Positions 44,061-53,199 of a DNA stretch of 64,000 nt are shown piece by piece (the stretch's first letter is position 1; the number at the start of each line of letters is the position of its first letter). The position numbers and the translations under genes were made by a program. Under the pieces are notes generated by a model. The model was not told the origin of the DNA, made no database searches, and worked only from the letters and a program-made list of their open reading frames with translations. The stretch spans positions 1-64,000 of the forward strand of contig NZ_QUNG01000015.1 in assembly GCF_003387375.1 (NCBI RefSeq), written 5' to 3'. The stretch is from Marinomonas pollencensis. Lineage in GTDB: Bacteria > Pseudomonadota > Gammaproteobacteria > Pseudomonadales > Marinomonadaceae.

Positions 44061-44711
44061 CTACAACCCCATTGCTGGGCTGCTAACACTCACCGCGGTA
44101 TGTAAATCAAAGTATTGCTGTATACCGGTTAATATTGAATTCACTGCCACGGCGGCTAAAATCAACCCCATGACCCGGCTAATAACACTGGCACCAGCCA
44201 CACCTATCACTTTTTGAATGCGAGTAGCTAACAACATTAAAATAAAAGTCACGAACAACACACTCAGCATCACCATGGTGGTGACAAACTGATGCATAAC
44301 AGAAAAGCGATTATTATCAGTTAACAGCACTGCTGCCATCATGGCACCAGGGGAAGCAATAGACGGTATAGCCAATGGAAACACTGCGCCATGCATGCCT
44401 TTTTGCACTATCCCCATTTCCTCGTCAGGTTTACTCTCACCAAAAATCATCGTCAGTGCAAACAAAAAAAGAACCAAACCACCCGCGATTTGAAAAGCTT
44501 CAAGGGGGATGCCCATTTCATTTAATAAGTACTCACCAGCGATCACAAAAAACAACAACACGATGGCAGAAATAAGCACCGCTTTCAGTGCAAGCTTACG
44601 AGACAAAGAAGGACTACCTAATCCTGCGGTTACCGCTAAGAAAACAGGAACCGTCCCTATCGGGTCAATCACCGACCATAAAATAATAAATTGTTTAAAC
44701 CAATCTTCCAT
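44061..44711 (-). CDS. MarC-family integral membrane protein
   Basis: This 216-residue protein has six membrane segments and matches the UPF0056/MarC family (FIILWSVIDPIGTVPVFLAV at the start, AIPSIASPGAMMAAVLLT mid-protein). The family was once linked to multiple antibiotic resistance, but its transport activity is unproven. It lies 21 bases downstream of the DOPA-dioxygenase-like gene and is probably co-transcribed with it. Confidence 0.88.
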   Translation of the reverse strand: MEDWFKQFIILWSVIDPIGTVPVFLAVTAGLGSPSLSRKLALKAVLISAIVLLFFVIAGEYLLNEMGIPLEAFQIAGGLVLFLFALTMIFGESKPDEEMGIVQKGMHGAVFPLAIPSIASPGAMMAAVLLTDNNRFSVMHQFVTTMVMLSVLFVTFILMLLATRIQKVIGVAGASVISRVMGLILAAVAVNSILTGIQQYFDLHTAVSVSSPAMGL

Positions 44712-44732
44712 AAAATACCTTTTGAGACTTCC

Positions 44733-45089
44733 TTATATAGGAGTAAATTGAGCTAAATTTAAAGGATAAGAATGCCCTAACCAACTAACACCTTGTGTAT
44801 GGTCAACATAATCATTTCCCGTTACTGGGTGTAAAAACACATCTAAAGATTGGCGATGAAACATCAACCAAGGCACGATTTTGGCAAAGGTTTCCACGCT
44901 AAAAGAAAGTTGACAGCTCCATAGGGGGTGAGGGCCGACTGGCTTTTGATGAAAGCGGCCAACCTTAATTTCAAACAGTTCAGAAGCTTGTTGCGCCACT
45001 TGCTTGGCCATTTCAGTCCCTGCTTCATCTTTAAAATACAAATGAGCATGGAAAGCTTTAATACTCTTTTCTGAAAACTGAGTAGTCAT
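44733..45089 (-). CDS. DOPA 4,5-dioxygenase family protein
   Basis: This 118-residue protein has the family histidines: AFHAHLYF near residue 14, KPVGPHPLW near 50, and a C-terminal DVFLHPVTGNDYVDHTQGVSWLG. It resembles fungal and plant-type DOPA 4,5-dioxygenases and bacterial homologues of unclear substrate, which open aromatic diols. No betalain or catechol pathway genes are adjacent, so the substrate is open. It precedes marC in a likely two-gene unit. Confidence 0.85.
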   Translation of the reverse strand: MTTQFSEKSIKAFHAHLYFKDEAGTEMAKQVAQQASELFEIKVGRFHQKPVGPHPLWSCQLSFSVETFAKIVPWLMFHRQSLDVFLHPVTGNDYVDHTQGVSWLGHSYPLNLAQFTPI

Positions 45090-45230
45090 AACGTAAATTC
45101 CTAATGATTCATGAATCTAGTCGCGTTCTTAAAGACCGCTACCTAAGTCGTAGAGGATTGTTAGACTACCTATGATACATTGGTTTTCTATTTACAATCA
45201 TGACAAGTCGAAGGAAAGGTAGTTCAATCG

Positions 45231-48200
45231 ATGACGGTTTTTTGGATTCTACTGGCCATCCTCTATATCTTAGGATTATTCTGGATCGCAATATGGGGCG
45301 ATAAAGACACACCTATTGCAAAAAAACTGACTCGCCACCCCCTAGTTTACAGCCTTTCCTTAGCGATCTATTGCACCGCATGGACCTTCTACGGTGCCAT
45401 TGGTGAAGCGTCGCGCTCTGGCTGGAATTATTTGCCCGTTTTACTCGGCCCTATCCTGCTTTATCTTTTTGCCTTTCCTTTTATCCGCAAAATGATTGCC
45501 GTCAGTCGCAAGCAAAATATCACCTCCATTGCAGATTTCATCTCTTCTCGCTATGGCAAGCGTCCTATGACCGCGCCACTTGTGATCTTAATCGCTATGC
45601 TGGCTATCATTCCTTATATCGCCCTACAATTAAAGGCCATTGGTTCCAACTTCGCTTTATTTGTGAACCAAGAAGAATCCTCTGCCAATCTCGTCGTATT
45701 TGTCGCCACTATTCTTATTGGTATCTTTGCCATGCTATTTGGCACACGTAAGGTTGAAGTAACAGAGTACCGCTCAGGGATGATGCTTGCTATAGGTGCA
45801 GAATCACTCTTTAAATTGATTGCTATTGTGGCTGTTGGCATTGTGGCGATCATTATGATGAAACACTCAGCTCCCAGTTGGACTGAGCTTTCTATCGACT
45901 TAAGCGCATGGCGTACCGATCAACTATTATCTTTTTCTTTTGCAATGCAAACACTGATGTCTGCTGCTGCCGTTGTTTGTCTACCAAGACAATTTCACGT
46001 TACTGTGGTTGATCATCAAGACAACAGCCAATCCAACATGGCAAGGTTTCTCTTCCCTTTTTACTTACTGATCTTTGCGCTTATCATTCCACCGCTGGCG
46101 ATTGCAGGGCAAAGTTTGTTTGCTGGTAATATCAACGCAGACACCTATGTAATTCAATTTGCTTTAGCATCTGATAATTTAGCACTGCAAATGCTCATTT
46201 TCTTAGGGGGGATGTCAGCAACCACGGCAATGATTATTATCGCGACTTTTGCGCTAAGTATCATGATTAGCAATGACGTTATTCTCCCTTTAATCTTGGC
46301 TCGTGCTAGTACTCAACAGCAAGGTTTACCAATTTATCGGCGTCGTATTTTAATGATACGTCGCTTTGCGATGGCCGGTATTTTAATCTTATCCTTTCTT
46401 TATTATCAGAAAATGGCCAACAATGAATCTCTTGCTGGCACTGGATTAGTCGCCTTTTCTTTGGTGCTTCAACTCTTACCTGCCGTATTGGGGGGCTTAT
46501 ACTGGAAACGTGGTCATGCTTACGGTGTTTATACTGGCTTAACGCTCGGCTTTTTATGCTGGATTTTATTACTCATGATGCCGCTTACAGGCAATATGAA
46601 TTGGGCATTGGACAACCCAGAATCACGTTCTAATTTACTGAGCTATGGCGCTTTCATCAGCTTAGTTGCTAATATCATTGGCTATATTGGCGGCTCTCTT
46701 TTATCCTCAGAACGCTTAATAGACAGGATCCAAGCAACGGCTTTTGTCAGCCCTAGCGCCGAACTGGAAAAGCGTTTTTTTAAACCTAAAAGCAAAGCCT
46801 TAAACAGTGATTTATTTGTCTTATTAGAAACCTTTTTGGGGACACAAAAAAGCCAGCAAGTTAAACACACATTCGAGTACGACTATAATCAAACGCTACC
46901 ACCTAATGCCGCGCCTAATCGCTTATTTATTGACTATTGTGAACGTATTTTAGGCGGCGTGTTGGGCGGTTCCTCAGCACGCACCATCATCAACTCCATT
47001 CTGGTCGACAAACAAATCAAAGTGGAAGAAATGGTGACCTACTTCGATGAAACGACTCAAGCGATCCAGTTCAGCCAAAACTTGCTGTTTATTTCTATGG
47101 ATAACCTTGATCAAGGCATCAGCGTCGTCGATAAAGACCTAAAAATGGTCGCTTGGAATAAAACGTATTTGTCTCTTTATCCCTACCCAGAGGGCATGTT
47201 GAAAATTGGCCTTCCGGTCGAAAAACTCATTCGCTACAACGCAGAGCGTGGCGAATGCGGTGTTGGTGATATAGAAGAGCTAGTTAATCGGCGGTTAGAT
47301 TACTTACGTAAAGGGTCAGGCCATCGTTTCTTGCGCCGTCGGGCCAGCGGTCGCGTTATTGAAATGGTAGGAAACCCCTTACCCGATGGCGGTTTTGTTA
47401 CCAGCTTTACCGATGTTACTGAGCATATTGAAAGTCAACAAGCGCTCAAAGAAGCTAACATTGATTTGGAAAAACGGGTTGAAGCTCGAACGGTTGAAGT
47501 ACAAGGTATCAACCAAGAGCTGATGGCTGAAATTTCACGCCGCAATAACGCCGAGCAAGCATTGATTAAAGCCAAAGCAGAAGCAGAACACGCTAACGCC
47601 TCAAAAACAGAATTCCTCGCTCTTGCCAGTCACGATATCTTACAGCCCCTTAATGCGGCGAAACTCTATATGGGTGTACTAGATTCAAGTGATTTGCCCT
47701 CAGACTCGAGGGAAATAGTTAGCAAACTGTCGGACACATTAGAATCCACAGAATCCCTTATTTCCACTTTACTTGAAATTGCGCGTCTTGACCAAGGTGC
47801 CATTAAACCTAGATTAACCGATTGTGATTTGGCGGACCTATTAGCGCCTATCGTCGCCGAGTTTGGTGTGATTGCAGAAGATAAATCTGTTTCTTTATCG
47901 ACACATATTTTACCTTTTAGAGTTCATAGCGACCCTATTTATTTACGCCGTATCATTCAAAACTTTGTTTCCAATGCCGTCAAATATACCGCCAAAGGAC
48001 AGATACTACTCAGTACACGGCGCCGTAAGAACCATGTATTGCTACAGGTTTGGGACACCGGAATAGGTATTCCAGAAACACAACAAAGCAAAATCTTCGA
48101 GGACTTTTATCGTTGGGAAAACACCACAGAACAGGGCATGGGGCTGGGGCTTGGATTAGTTCGACGTTTACAGAAACAGCTTGGACTTGAAACCCAAACT

Positions 48201-48689
48201 CGCTCAGTGCCAGACAAAGGCAGTTGCTTCGGCATTCTTATTCCACTCTCTAAACAACCGATAAAACAGATAGAAGACAAACGACTGACGGACGACAGTG
48301 TGAATGATTCGCCTGCTAGTTGCTTAATATGGTGTATTGATGATGACAAAAAGAATCTCGCGGCAATGCAAACACTATTAAGCCATTGGCAATGCCAGTG
48401 CACTACGTTTGAGAGCGTCAAACAAGCGAAGCAAGCAGAAGGCGAGGCAGAACTGCTGCTTGTCGACTATCAGCTAGACCAAGAGCAAGATGGTCTCTCA
48501 CTGATTAGCGCATTACGTGATAAGGCCAATAAAGAGATACCCGCTGTACTCATTACCGCATTACAGGAGCCTGGACTAATCGAGCGCTGTAAACAAAACA
48601 ATGTGGTTTATATGGCTAAGCCAGCTAAACCAGCAAAACTTCGCTCTCTTATTCAACACATTCAGAAACAAAGAGAGGGAGCACAATAA
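45231..48689 (+). CDS. CbrA-like transporter-linked hybrid histidine kinase
   Basis: This 1152-residue hybrid kinase has an N-terminal sodium:solute symporter-like domain with about 13 membrane segments (1-500, CTAWTFYGAIGEASRSGWNYL). A PAS domain (about 620-730), a coiled coil (735-790), HisKA (FLALASHDILQPLNAAKLYM, histidine near 801) and an ATPase domain (about 890-1010) follow. A C-terminal receiver has D-D-D near 1037 and the phospho-acceptor D in LLVDYQ near 1077. CbrA of Pseudomonas has the same front end but no receiver. It probably senses a transported nutrient. No partner regulator is adjacent. Confidence 0.9.
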   Translation: MTVFWILLAILYILGLFWIAIWGDKDTPIAKKLTRHPLVYSLSLAIYCTAWTFYGAIGEASRSGWNYLPVLLGPILLYLFAFPFIRKMIAVSRKQNITSIADFISSRYGKRPMTAPLVILIAMLAIIPYIALQLKAIGSNFALFVNQEESSANLVVFVATILIGIFAMLFGTRKVEVTEYRSGMMLAIGAESLFKLIAIVAVGIVAIIMMKHSAPSWTELSIDLSAWRTDQLLSFSFAMQTLMSAAAVVCLPRQFHVTVVDHQDNSQSNMARFLFPFYLLIFALIIPPLAIAGQSLFAGNINADTYVIQFALASDNLALQMLIFLGGMSATTAMIIIATFALSIMISNDVILPLILARASTQQQGLPIYRRRILMIRRFAMAGILILSFLYYQKMANNESLAGTGLVAFSLVLQLLPAVLGGLYWKRGHAYGVYTGLTLGFLCWILLLMMPLTGNMNWALDNPESRSNLLSYGAFISLVANIIGYIGGSLLSSERLIDRIQATAFVSPSAELEKRFFKPKSKALNSDLFVLLETFLGTQKSQQVKHTFEYDYNQTLPPNAAPNRLFIDYCERILGGVLGGSSARTIINSILVDKQIKVEEMVTYFDETTQAIQFSQNLLFISMDNLDQGISVVDKDLKMVAWNKTYLSLYPYPEGMLKIGLPVEKLIRYNAERGECGVGDIEELVNRRLDYLRKGSGHRFLRRRASGRVIEMVGNPLPDGGFVTSFTDVTEHIESQQALKEANIDLEKRVEARTVEVQGINQELMAEISRRNNAEQALIKAKAEAEHANASKTEFLALASHDILQPLNAAKLYMGVLDSSDLPSDSREIVSKLSDTLESTESLISTLLEIARLDQGAIKPRLTDCDLADLLAPIVAEFGVIAEDKSVSLSTHILPFRVHSDPIYLRRIIQNFVSNAVKYTAKGQILLSTRRRKNHVLLQVWDTGIGIPETQQSKIFEDFYRWENTTEQGMGLGLGLVRRLQKQLGLETQTRSVPDKGSCFGILIPLSKQPIKQIEDKRLTDDSVNDSPASCLIWCIDDDKKNLAAMQTLLSHWQCQCTTFESVKQAKQAEGEAELLLVDYQLDQEQDGLSLISALRDKANKEIPAVLITALQEPGLIERCKQNNVVYMAKPAKPAKLRSLIQHIQKQREGAQ

Positions 48690-48704
48690 ATTCAGCTCCC
48701 TCTC
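48673..48704 (+). terminator. Hairpin spanning the stop codon of the hybrid kinase gene
   Basis: GAGAGGGAGC and GCTCCCTCTC form a perfect 10-bp stem. The TAA stop lies within the 12-base loop. No T run follows. Confidence 0.5.
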
Positions 48705-48763
48705 CAGAGGCCACACCCTAGTCACACTAATACAAGGTGAGAAAATCCGTTTTTCAGCTTGCG

Positions 48764-49408
48764 CTATGCATCAGTACTTGTAGGTTTTGATGGCACAACC
48801 AATCCCACGCCCGTTAAGATAATACTACTAACAGTATCCCCGATACGTTGTAAGTCTTCTTCTACTAAAGCTTGTTTATTCGTCAGAGCCAATATCTGTG
48901 CTTCAAAGTCAGCATAGTGCTGAGTGGTTGCCCAGATCATAAAAATCAAACTCGTTGGGTCAACTGAGCGCATTTTACCAGCATCTATCCAACCTTGAAT
49001 CACTTCAACACGAGAACTAAGCCAAGGCACTAAATCGCCTTTTAAATAGTCTCCAATATGAGTAGCCCCACCAATCACTTCCATTGCAAAAATGCGTGAT
49101 GAACGAGGATTAGTAAAACTCAGCTCTAGTTTTTCTCGGATAAAGTTGTCTAGCACAACAGCGGGATCATCATTAACGGTTGCTTGATCAAATAAATCAT
49201 TCCAATCCATTAAAATTTGATTTAGCACCTGCTTATATAGATTGGACTTAGATTGAAAGTAGTAAACAATATTAGGTTTAGGTAGGTTTGCGCGATCGGC
49301 TATATGTTGCAGACTCGCACCACTATACCCTTTTAGACCAAACTCAATCTCAGCGGCTTCTAAAATCCGAGTGAAAATCTCCTCTCGATTACTTTGGCGC
49401 TTGCTCAT
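48764..49408 (-). CDS. TetR-family regulator, RutR-like
   Basis: This 214-residue repressor has an N-terminal TetR helix-turn-helix (about 30-50, GASLQHIADRANLPKPNIVYYF) and a C-terminal domain similar to E. coli RutR (shared PRSSRIFAMEVIGGA-type and LIFMIWATTQHYADFEAQ blocks). RutR responds to pyrimidines, but no rut or pyrimidine genes are adjacent, so the ligand is uncertain. It converges on the hybrid kinase and has a 311-base upstream region. Confidence 0.87.
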   Translation of the reverse strand: MSKRQSNREEIFTRILEAAEIEFGLKGYSGASLQHIADRANLPKPNIVYYFQSKSNLYKQVLNQILMDWNDLFDQATVNDDPAVVLDNFIREKLELSFTNPRSSRIFAMEVIGGATHIGDYLKGDLVPWLSSRVEVIQGWIDAGKMRSVDPTSLIFMIWATTQHYADFEAQILALTNKQALVEEDLQRIGDTVSSIILTGVGLVVPSKPTSTDA

Positions 49409-49719
49409 TATTGGAATTCATCCTTATCATACAATCAATATCTGTAAACTATCGCTTACATAAAGGGGGGGAAACGAATATTATGCATAATGGTAGGCGA
49501 TAAGCGAATCTATATTCAGCACTCGACAAAGAGTGTCAGCAGAGCGCTGAATAAGCATGGCTGAGAACAGTCGAACAAACTTGGGAAGAGCCCAACTAAG
49601 CCTCTGCCTTGCCACTTTTGAAATACGCTAGGCAGATGCTCTGTTCGACTTTCCCTGTCAACTCGCAATATCGACGGTTCGCCTCTAGGCTAGCCGGCAT
49701 GATTTGTTAATAATAGGAA
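49409..49719. other. 311-base intergenic region with a candidate structured RNA
   Basis: This region lies between the tetR start and the end of the DUF2750 gene and contains no plausible protein gene. Its right half holds the nested inverted repeats at 49569-49650, listed separately. The left part should contain the tetR promoter. Confidence 0.6.
49569..49650. repeat. Nested inverted repeats forming a three-way junction
   Basis: The outer stem AGTCGAACA (49569-49577) pairs perfectly with TGTTCGACT (49642-49650). Inside are a hairpin TTGGG/CCCAA (49581-49595) and a longer stem AGCCTCTGCCT/AGGCAGATGCT (49599-49609 with 49630-49640, one mismatch). It could be a structured RNA, an unusual terminator of the DUF2750 transcript, or a small degenerate mobile element. 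The strand is undetermined. Confidence 0.6.
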
Positions 49720-50091
49720 CTAAGCAAGCAGTGCTTTCAACTCATCTGCTGTAGACAATTTGCCTTCATCTTCGATATTTGGGAACACTGCTAGGGTAAT
49801 CTTATCCATCGCCAAACTGGGCAACCATTCCGTCATAAAGGTTGCCATTTCAACCGCGACAGGCTCACAATCATCCCAATCATCAACCGCCCACTGCCCT
49901 GCAAACTCAGCATCAGGCCAAACCATCACACAATCCCCTTCGTCGGTTTCCACCATGACAAAGCCGTCTTCATTACTCAGGCTCCATACGGTTTGCGTTT
50001 CTTTTACTTTTTCAACAAAGTAGTCTAAACGCTCATTATCGGATGCAACCAATAACTGGACGCGCTCATCCATAGACAATTCAGTAGTCAT
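49720..50091 (-). CDS. DUF2750 family protein
   Basis: This 123-residue acidic protein matches the DUF2750 pattern: VWSLSNEDGFVMVETDEGD, VMVWPDAEFAGQWAVDDWDDC and a C-terminal LAVFPNIEDEG block. Function is unknown. The frame begins at 50112, but the ATG at 50091 with GAGAG upstream is preferred. It ends a three-gene run with rsuA and a GNAT gene (gaps of 44 and 31 bases), so it is likely co-transcribed with them. Confidence 0.82.
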   Translation of the reverse strand: MTTELSMDERVQLLVASDNERLDYFVEKVKETQTVWSLSNEDGFVMVETDEGDCVMVWPDAEFAGQWAVDDWDDCEPVAVEMATFMTEWLPSLAMDKITLAVFPNIEDEGKLSTADELKALLA

Positions 50092-50135
50092 GTGTTTTCT
50101 CTCGCTTATCAATAGCTAAAATACGATTATAGTCG

Positions 50136-50825
50136 TTAGAAATAGCCGACTTCGTCTTCGGTTAATGCTCTAAACTCACCCGGAGCTAAGGCATCATCTA
50201 ACATTAATTCACCAATTTGATCTCGGTGTAGCATAACAACTTTATTGCCCACCGCTGCTAACATACGTTTTACTTGATGATACTTACCTTCTTGAATGGT
50301 TAACCATATTTCTTTCTCTGAAATACGCTCAGCCACCGCCGGCAACGTGAGTTGGGATTCGCCATTTAGCAACACGCCTTTTTCAAGCTGTGCTAGCGCT
50401 GCGTCATCAATCTCATCGACTAAAGTTACCCGATAACGCTTATTACAAGCCTTCTTAGGGGAAGTGATACGATGTAACCATTGCCCATCAGTGGTCAGTA
50501 ATAACAAGCCTGTAGTGTCTTTATCTAAACGCCCTACCACTTTTAAGCTTTGGCCAAGATGTGAAGGAAGTAGATCTAAGACAATTGGGTGTTCCGCATC
50601 TTCTGTTGCACAAACATAGCCCGCAGGTTTGTGAACTAGATAATAACCCTCAGATGGCCAAGCAAGACGCTCGCCGTCTAAACAAATAATGTCCGTTTCT
50701 TGTACCGTATAGTTTGCTTTTTTTATAATCTCGCTATTGACGGTAACGCGACCTTTTGCTGCTGCTATTTTGGAAGCCTTACGAGCAAGGTCCGTTACAT
50801 GGGATAAATAAAAATCTAGTCTCAA
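50136..50825 (-). CDS. rsuA: 16S rRNA pseudouridine synthase of the RsuA family
   Basis: RsuA converts U516 of 16S rRNA to pseudouridine. The S4-like N-terminal domain (RLDFYLSHVTDLARKASKI) is followed by the synthase domain with the catalytic aspartate in VVGRLDKDTTGLLLL and the later EGKYHQVKRMLAAVGN motif. The frame opens with a GTG at 50837. A TTG at 50825 with AGGTG upstream gives the standard RLDxxL start, so it is used. It is 31 bases after the GNAT gene. A related RluE/F-type specificity cannot be excluded. Confidence 0.87.
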   Translation of the reverse strand: MRLDFYLSHVTDLARKASKIAAAKGRVTVNSEIIKKANYTVQETDIICLDGERLAWPSEGYYLVHKPAGYVCATEDAEHPIVLDLLPSHLGQSLKVVGRLDKDTTGLLLLTTDGQWLHRITSPKKACNKRYRVTLVDEIDDAALAQLEKGVLLNGESQLTLPAVAERISEKEIWLTIQEGKYHQVKRMLAAVGNKVVMLHRDQIGELMLDDALAPGEFRALTEDEVGYF

Positions 50826-50856
50826 AGGGGTATACACCTATGCTTAATCGATCGAT

Positions 50857-51387
50857 TTAAGAGAAAACTTCGTGTGTCAGCTCTATTTCTTTAAAGAAAA
50901 AAGTGGAATTATGCAGCGCACCATTAGCGCTTCTTGTGTAGTTCGGCACTTCACCAAATGGGGTGAACCCCAATTTAACATACATATCATAGGCAATATC
51001 GTCGCTTCTTACTTCCAATATCAATAACTGCCTCTGCATAGCGGCGGCAACACGCTCAACCCCCTGCATCAAGATACTGCCTAAACCATTTTCTCGAGCT
51101 TGAGTATGTACCATTAACTTTTCCACATCACATCGATGCAAAGCATTGGCCTTAGGGGACATGGCAATCTGTACACTGCCAACAATTTTATCCTCTTCAC
51201 GCACTAATAATACTTGTCGAGAGTTAACCTGTAATTCGTCATTAATAGACAGCCAATAGGCTTTCGCTTCAGGCTCACTAAGTGGTGGTAAAAAACCAAT
51301 AGGGGCACCCGATTCTACTGCGTCACACAGCAGCTCAACCAGGTCATTTAGGTAAGGGTTAAGATCATCTACTTTGAGTAGCTCCAA
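50857..51387 (-). CDS. GNAT-family N-acetyltransferase
   Basis: This 176-residue acetyltransferase has the acetyl-CoA segment VEKLMVHTQARENGLGSILMQGVERV (about 90-115) and a C-terminal MYVKLGFTPFGEVPNYTRS strand-helix. An acidic tail follows. The N-terminal part (VESGAPIGFLPPLSEPEAKAYW) resembles small GNATs that act on antibiotics or amino compounds, but no substrate can be assigned. It is first in the run with rsuA and the DUF2750 gene. Confidence 0.85.
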   Translation of the reverse strand: MELLKVDDLNPYLNDLVELLCDAVESGAPIGFLPPLSEPEAKAYWLSINDELQVNSRQVLLVREEDKIVGSVQIAMSPKANALHRCDVEKLMVHTQARENGLGSILMQGVERVAAAMQRQLLILEVRSDDIAYDMYVKLGFTPFGEVPNYTRSANGALHNSTFFFKEIELTHEVFS

Positions 51388-51484
51388 ACCGTGTGTCCTT
51401 CTTTCATTTACAAATTGCTATAATACCTGAGGCCGCTTGTATTAGAAACGCTATAACCTCAAGCTCATAAGCTTGATACCAATA

Positions 51485-51511
51485 AATAAGGCGGCCATAG
51501 GCCGCCTTATT
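51485..51511. terminator. Strong hairpin terminator after yitT
   Basis: AATAAGGCGGCC, a 3-base loop and GGCCGCCTTATT form a perfect 12-bp GC-rich stem. A T-rich tail follows on the minus strand. Confidence 0.82.
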
Positions 51512-51532
51512 GCTAAAGACAATATTCCGCTG

Positions 51533-52150
51533 TCACATGTTGCCCATATAGCGTCCAGGCTTATGATTCACTGCGAGGATAATATTCAGCGCAATGGCGC
51601 CGATAATTGAAATAGCAATCAAGTAGATATCCACCACAAAAACAGACAAGGCTACAATCGTGCAATCTACTGCCATTTGAAACTTACCAAAAGAAACACC
51701 ATATTTTTCAGCAATATAACGCGCTAAAATATTCACTCCACCTAAACTGGCATTGTGTCTAAACAGCATCAAAAAGCCCACTCCCATCAGGAAACCACCC
51801 GCTAATGCAGCGTAAATCGGCTCGATGCTGTTGAAAGAGATAAATTTAGGAGTGAGGTCTGAAAACAGAGACACACAGAACACGGCTGAAAATGTCTTCA
51901 GGGTAAATTCCCAACCCATGTGTTTGATGGCCAATAAGTAAAAGGGAATATTGACTAAAAAGAAGGCTTCCCCAAAGCTAAAGGACGTTGTGTACTGTAA
52001 TAGAAATGCCATACCTGCGGTGCCACCAGTCAATAAACCAGCTTGAGTAAAAAAGTTCACTCCCAAAGCAATTATCATGGTACCAATAACAAGCGCCTGA
52101 ATATCTTCTATTCGTGTATGGCGTTTGGAGATTGTTGCACTAGTCGACAT
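51533..52150 (-). CDS. YitT-family membrane protein
   Basis: This 205-residue protein has about six membrane segments and matches the YitT/DUF161 family: LVIGTMIIALGVNFFTQAG, LTGGTAGMAFLLQYTTSFSFG, and RHNASLGGVNILARYI. The DUF2179 tail of Bacillus YitT is absent, giving the short proteobacterial form. Transport function is unproven. It is monocistronic, with a terminator downstream. Confidence 0.85.
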   Translation of the reverse strand: MSTSATISKRHTRIEDIQALVIGTMIIALGVNFFTQAGLLTGGTAGMAFLLQYTTSFSFGEAFFLVNIPFYLLAIKHMGWEFTLKTFSAVFCVSLFSDLTPKFISFNSIEPIYAALAGGFLMGVGFLMLFRHNASLGGVNILARYIAEKYGVSFGKFQMAVDCTIVALSVFVVDIYLIAISIIGAIALNIILAVNHKPGRYMGNM

Positions 52151-52295
52151 AAGTTTCTCTTCAAATAGGAATTAAAATAAACGTGATGAATACGTAAATT
52201 TTAGAGAAACCTAGCCTGAAGACCAACTCTTGAGTCACTCTCTATTTTCCGCCCCAAACTTAAAAGTGTATTGTTTTCTGTACACTTGTTTCGGG

Positions 52296-52613
52296 CTATT
52301 TTTGCCCTTCAATCATCACTGCAGTAGGTCGCTGAGCACAGATAGAGATCACAACTTTACCGACCACTCGTCTAGAAGACACCCAGCCAATACGCTCAGA
52401 CTGCAGGCTTTGGTTATTTTCTCCACCCAGCCACAGTTGCCCATCAGGGGCGATATGCAATACTTTTTTTAGGATAAGGCCATACAAAGCATGATCCACA
52501 ACAACAAGATGACCTACTTCTAGAGTCCGGTAAAAACGACTTATAAAAACAAAGTCCCCATCATACAGTCGTGGCACCATGCTATTGCCCAGCACTTTAA
52601 TTAGACGAAACAT
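52296..52613 (-). CDS. sodX: Nickel-type superoxide dismutase maturation protease (S26-like)
   Basis: This 105-residue signal peptidase-like protease probably removes the short propeptide of SodN, exposing the nickel-binding histidine. The serine motif is GNSMVPRLYDGD (S11) and the lysine base lies in LILKKVL (K49 or K50). GGENNQS and a terminal VVGKV strand match the S26 fold of SodX proteins (TIGR02754 type). It is far too short for a normal LepB and lacks a membrane segment. It lies 82 bases after sodN on the same strand, which supports the pairing. Confidence 0.82.
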   Translation of the reverse strand: MFRLIKVLGNSMVPRLYDGDFVFISRFYRTLEVGHLVVVDHALYGLILKKVLHIAPDGQLWLGGENNQSLQSERIGWVSSRRVVGKVVISICAQRPTAVMIEGQK

Positions 52614-52695
52614 AATCCCTCTCTCAGCTAATAATCCTGTTAATCAAACTAACAATATGGCTTGTCTATTTTGAGCTTAAAACCATCCCGCTATT

Positions 52696-53199
52696 TTAGG
52701 ACATTAGATCTGGGTATACGGTTTCTAAAGCAGGCGGATAAGGACAAGGTGCACGATAAGTCGAGACTCCTTTTGTCAGCCAAAATGCTTCAGCGAATAG
52801 GTTGATTTTTTCCACCAATGCCTCGCTGTCAGCACGATCTATTCCTTGTTTGCATTTGGAAGCCTGTACCATAATATCGTGTACCATTGCGTGCATTCCC
52901 TCTACCTGCTCAAACTGTGCAGACTTGAAGTAATCCCCCCAAATGATACGAACTTCGTCTTTAACATCGTTACAGGTTTTTTCTTTCTCACGTACTAAGC
53001 GTGAAATTTTTGCCACATCCGACACAGATAGACTCATGCCATCTCCGACTTCATGAATCAGGTCGATCATACGGACACAACTCAATGCGGCAAGCAATGC
53101 CCCTGAAGGGTCATAAATTTTACAAGGAATATCGCAATGTGCTTGGGCTTGTTTAAAGCCAACGACTCTGTCTAACAGTTTAATCATCTGATGCATCAT
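52696..53199 (-). CDS. sodN: Nickel-containing superoxide dismutase precursor
   Basis: SodN converts superoxide to oxygen and peroxide using nickel. The nickel hook HCDIPCKIYDP starts at H21: ligands H21, C22 and C26 correspond to His1, Cys2 and Cys6 of Streptomyces SodN, and Y29 to Tyr9. Residues 1-20 form a propeptide (MIKLLDRVVGFKQAQA) like that of other precursors. The block WGDYFKSAQFE (87-97) matches the conserved core. The mature form would be about 147 residues, longer than the 117 of Streptomyces, with a proline-rich tail and four extra cysteines (41, 76, 116, 152). It overlaps the upstream gene by 20 bases. Confidence 0.93.
   Translation of the reverse strand: MMHQMIKLLDRVVGFKQAQAHCDIPCKIYDPSGALLAALSCVRMIDLIHEVGDGMSLSVSDVAKISRLVREKEKTCNDVKDEVRIIWGDYFKSAQFEQVEGMHAMVHDIMVQASKCKQGIDRADSEALVEKINLFAEAFWLTKGVSTYRAPCPYPPALETVYPDLMS

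Noticed and set aside
49569..49650. tRNA or tRNA-like gene, because of the nested stems
   Set aside because: No acceptor stem of seven pairs with a CCA-compatible end, no T-loop GTTC in position, and only two internal arms.
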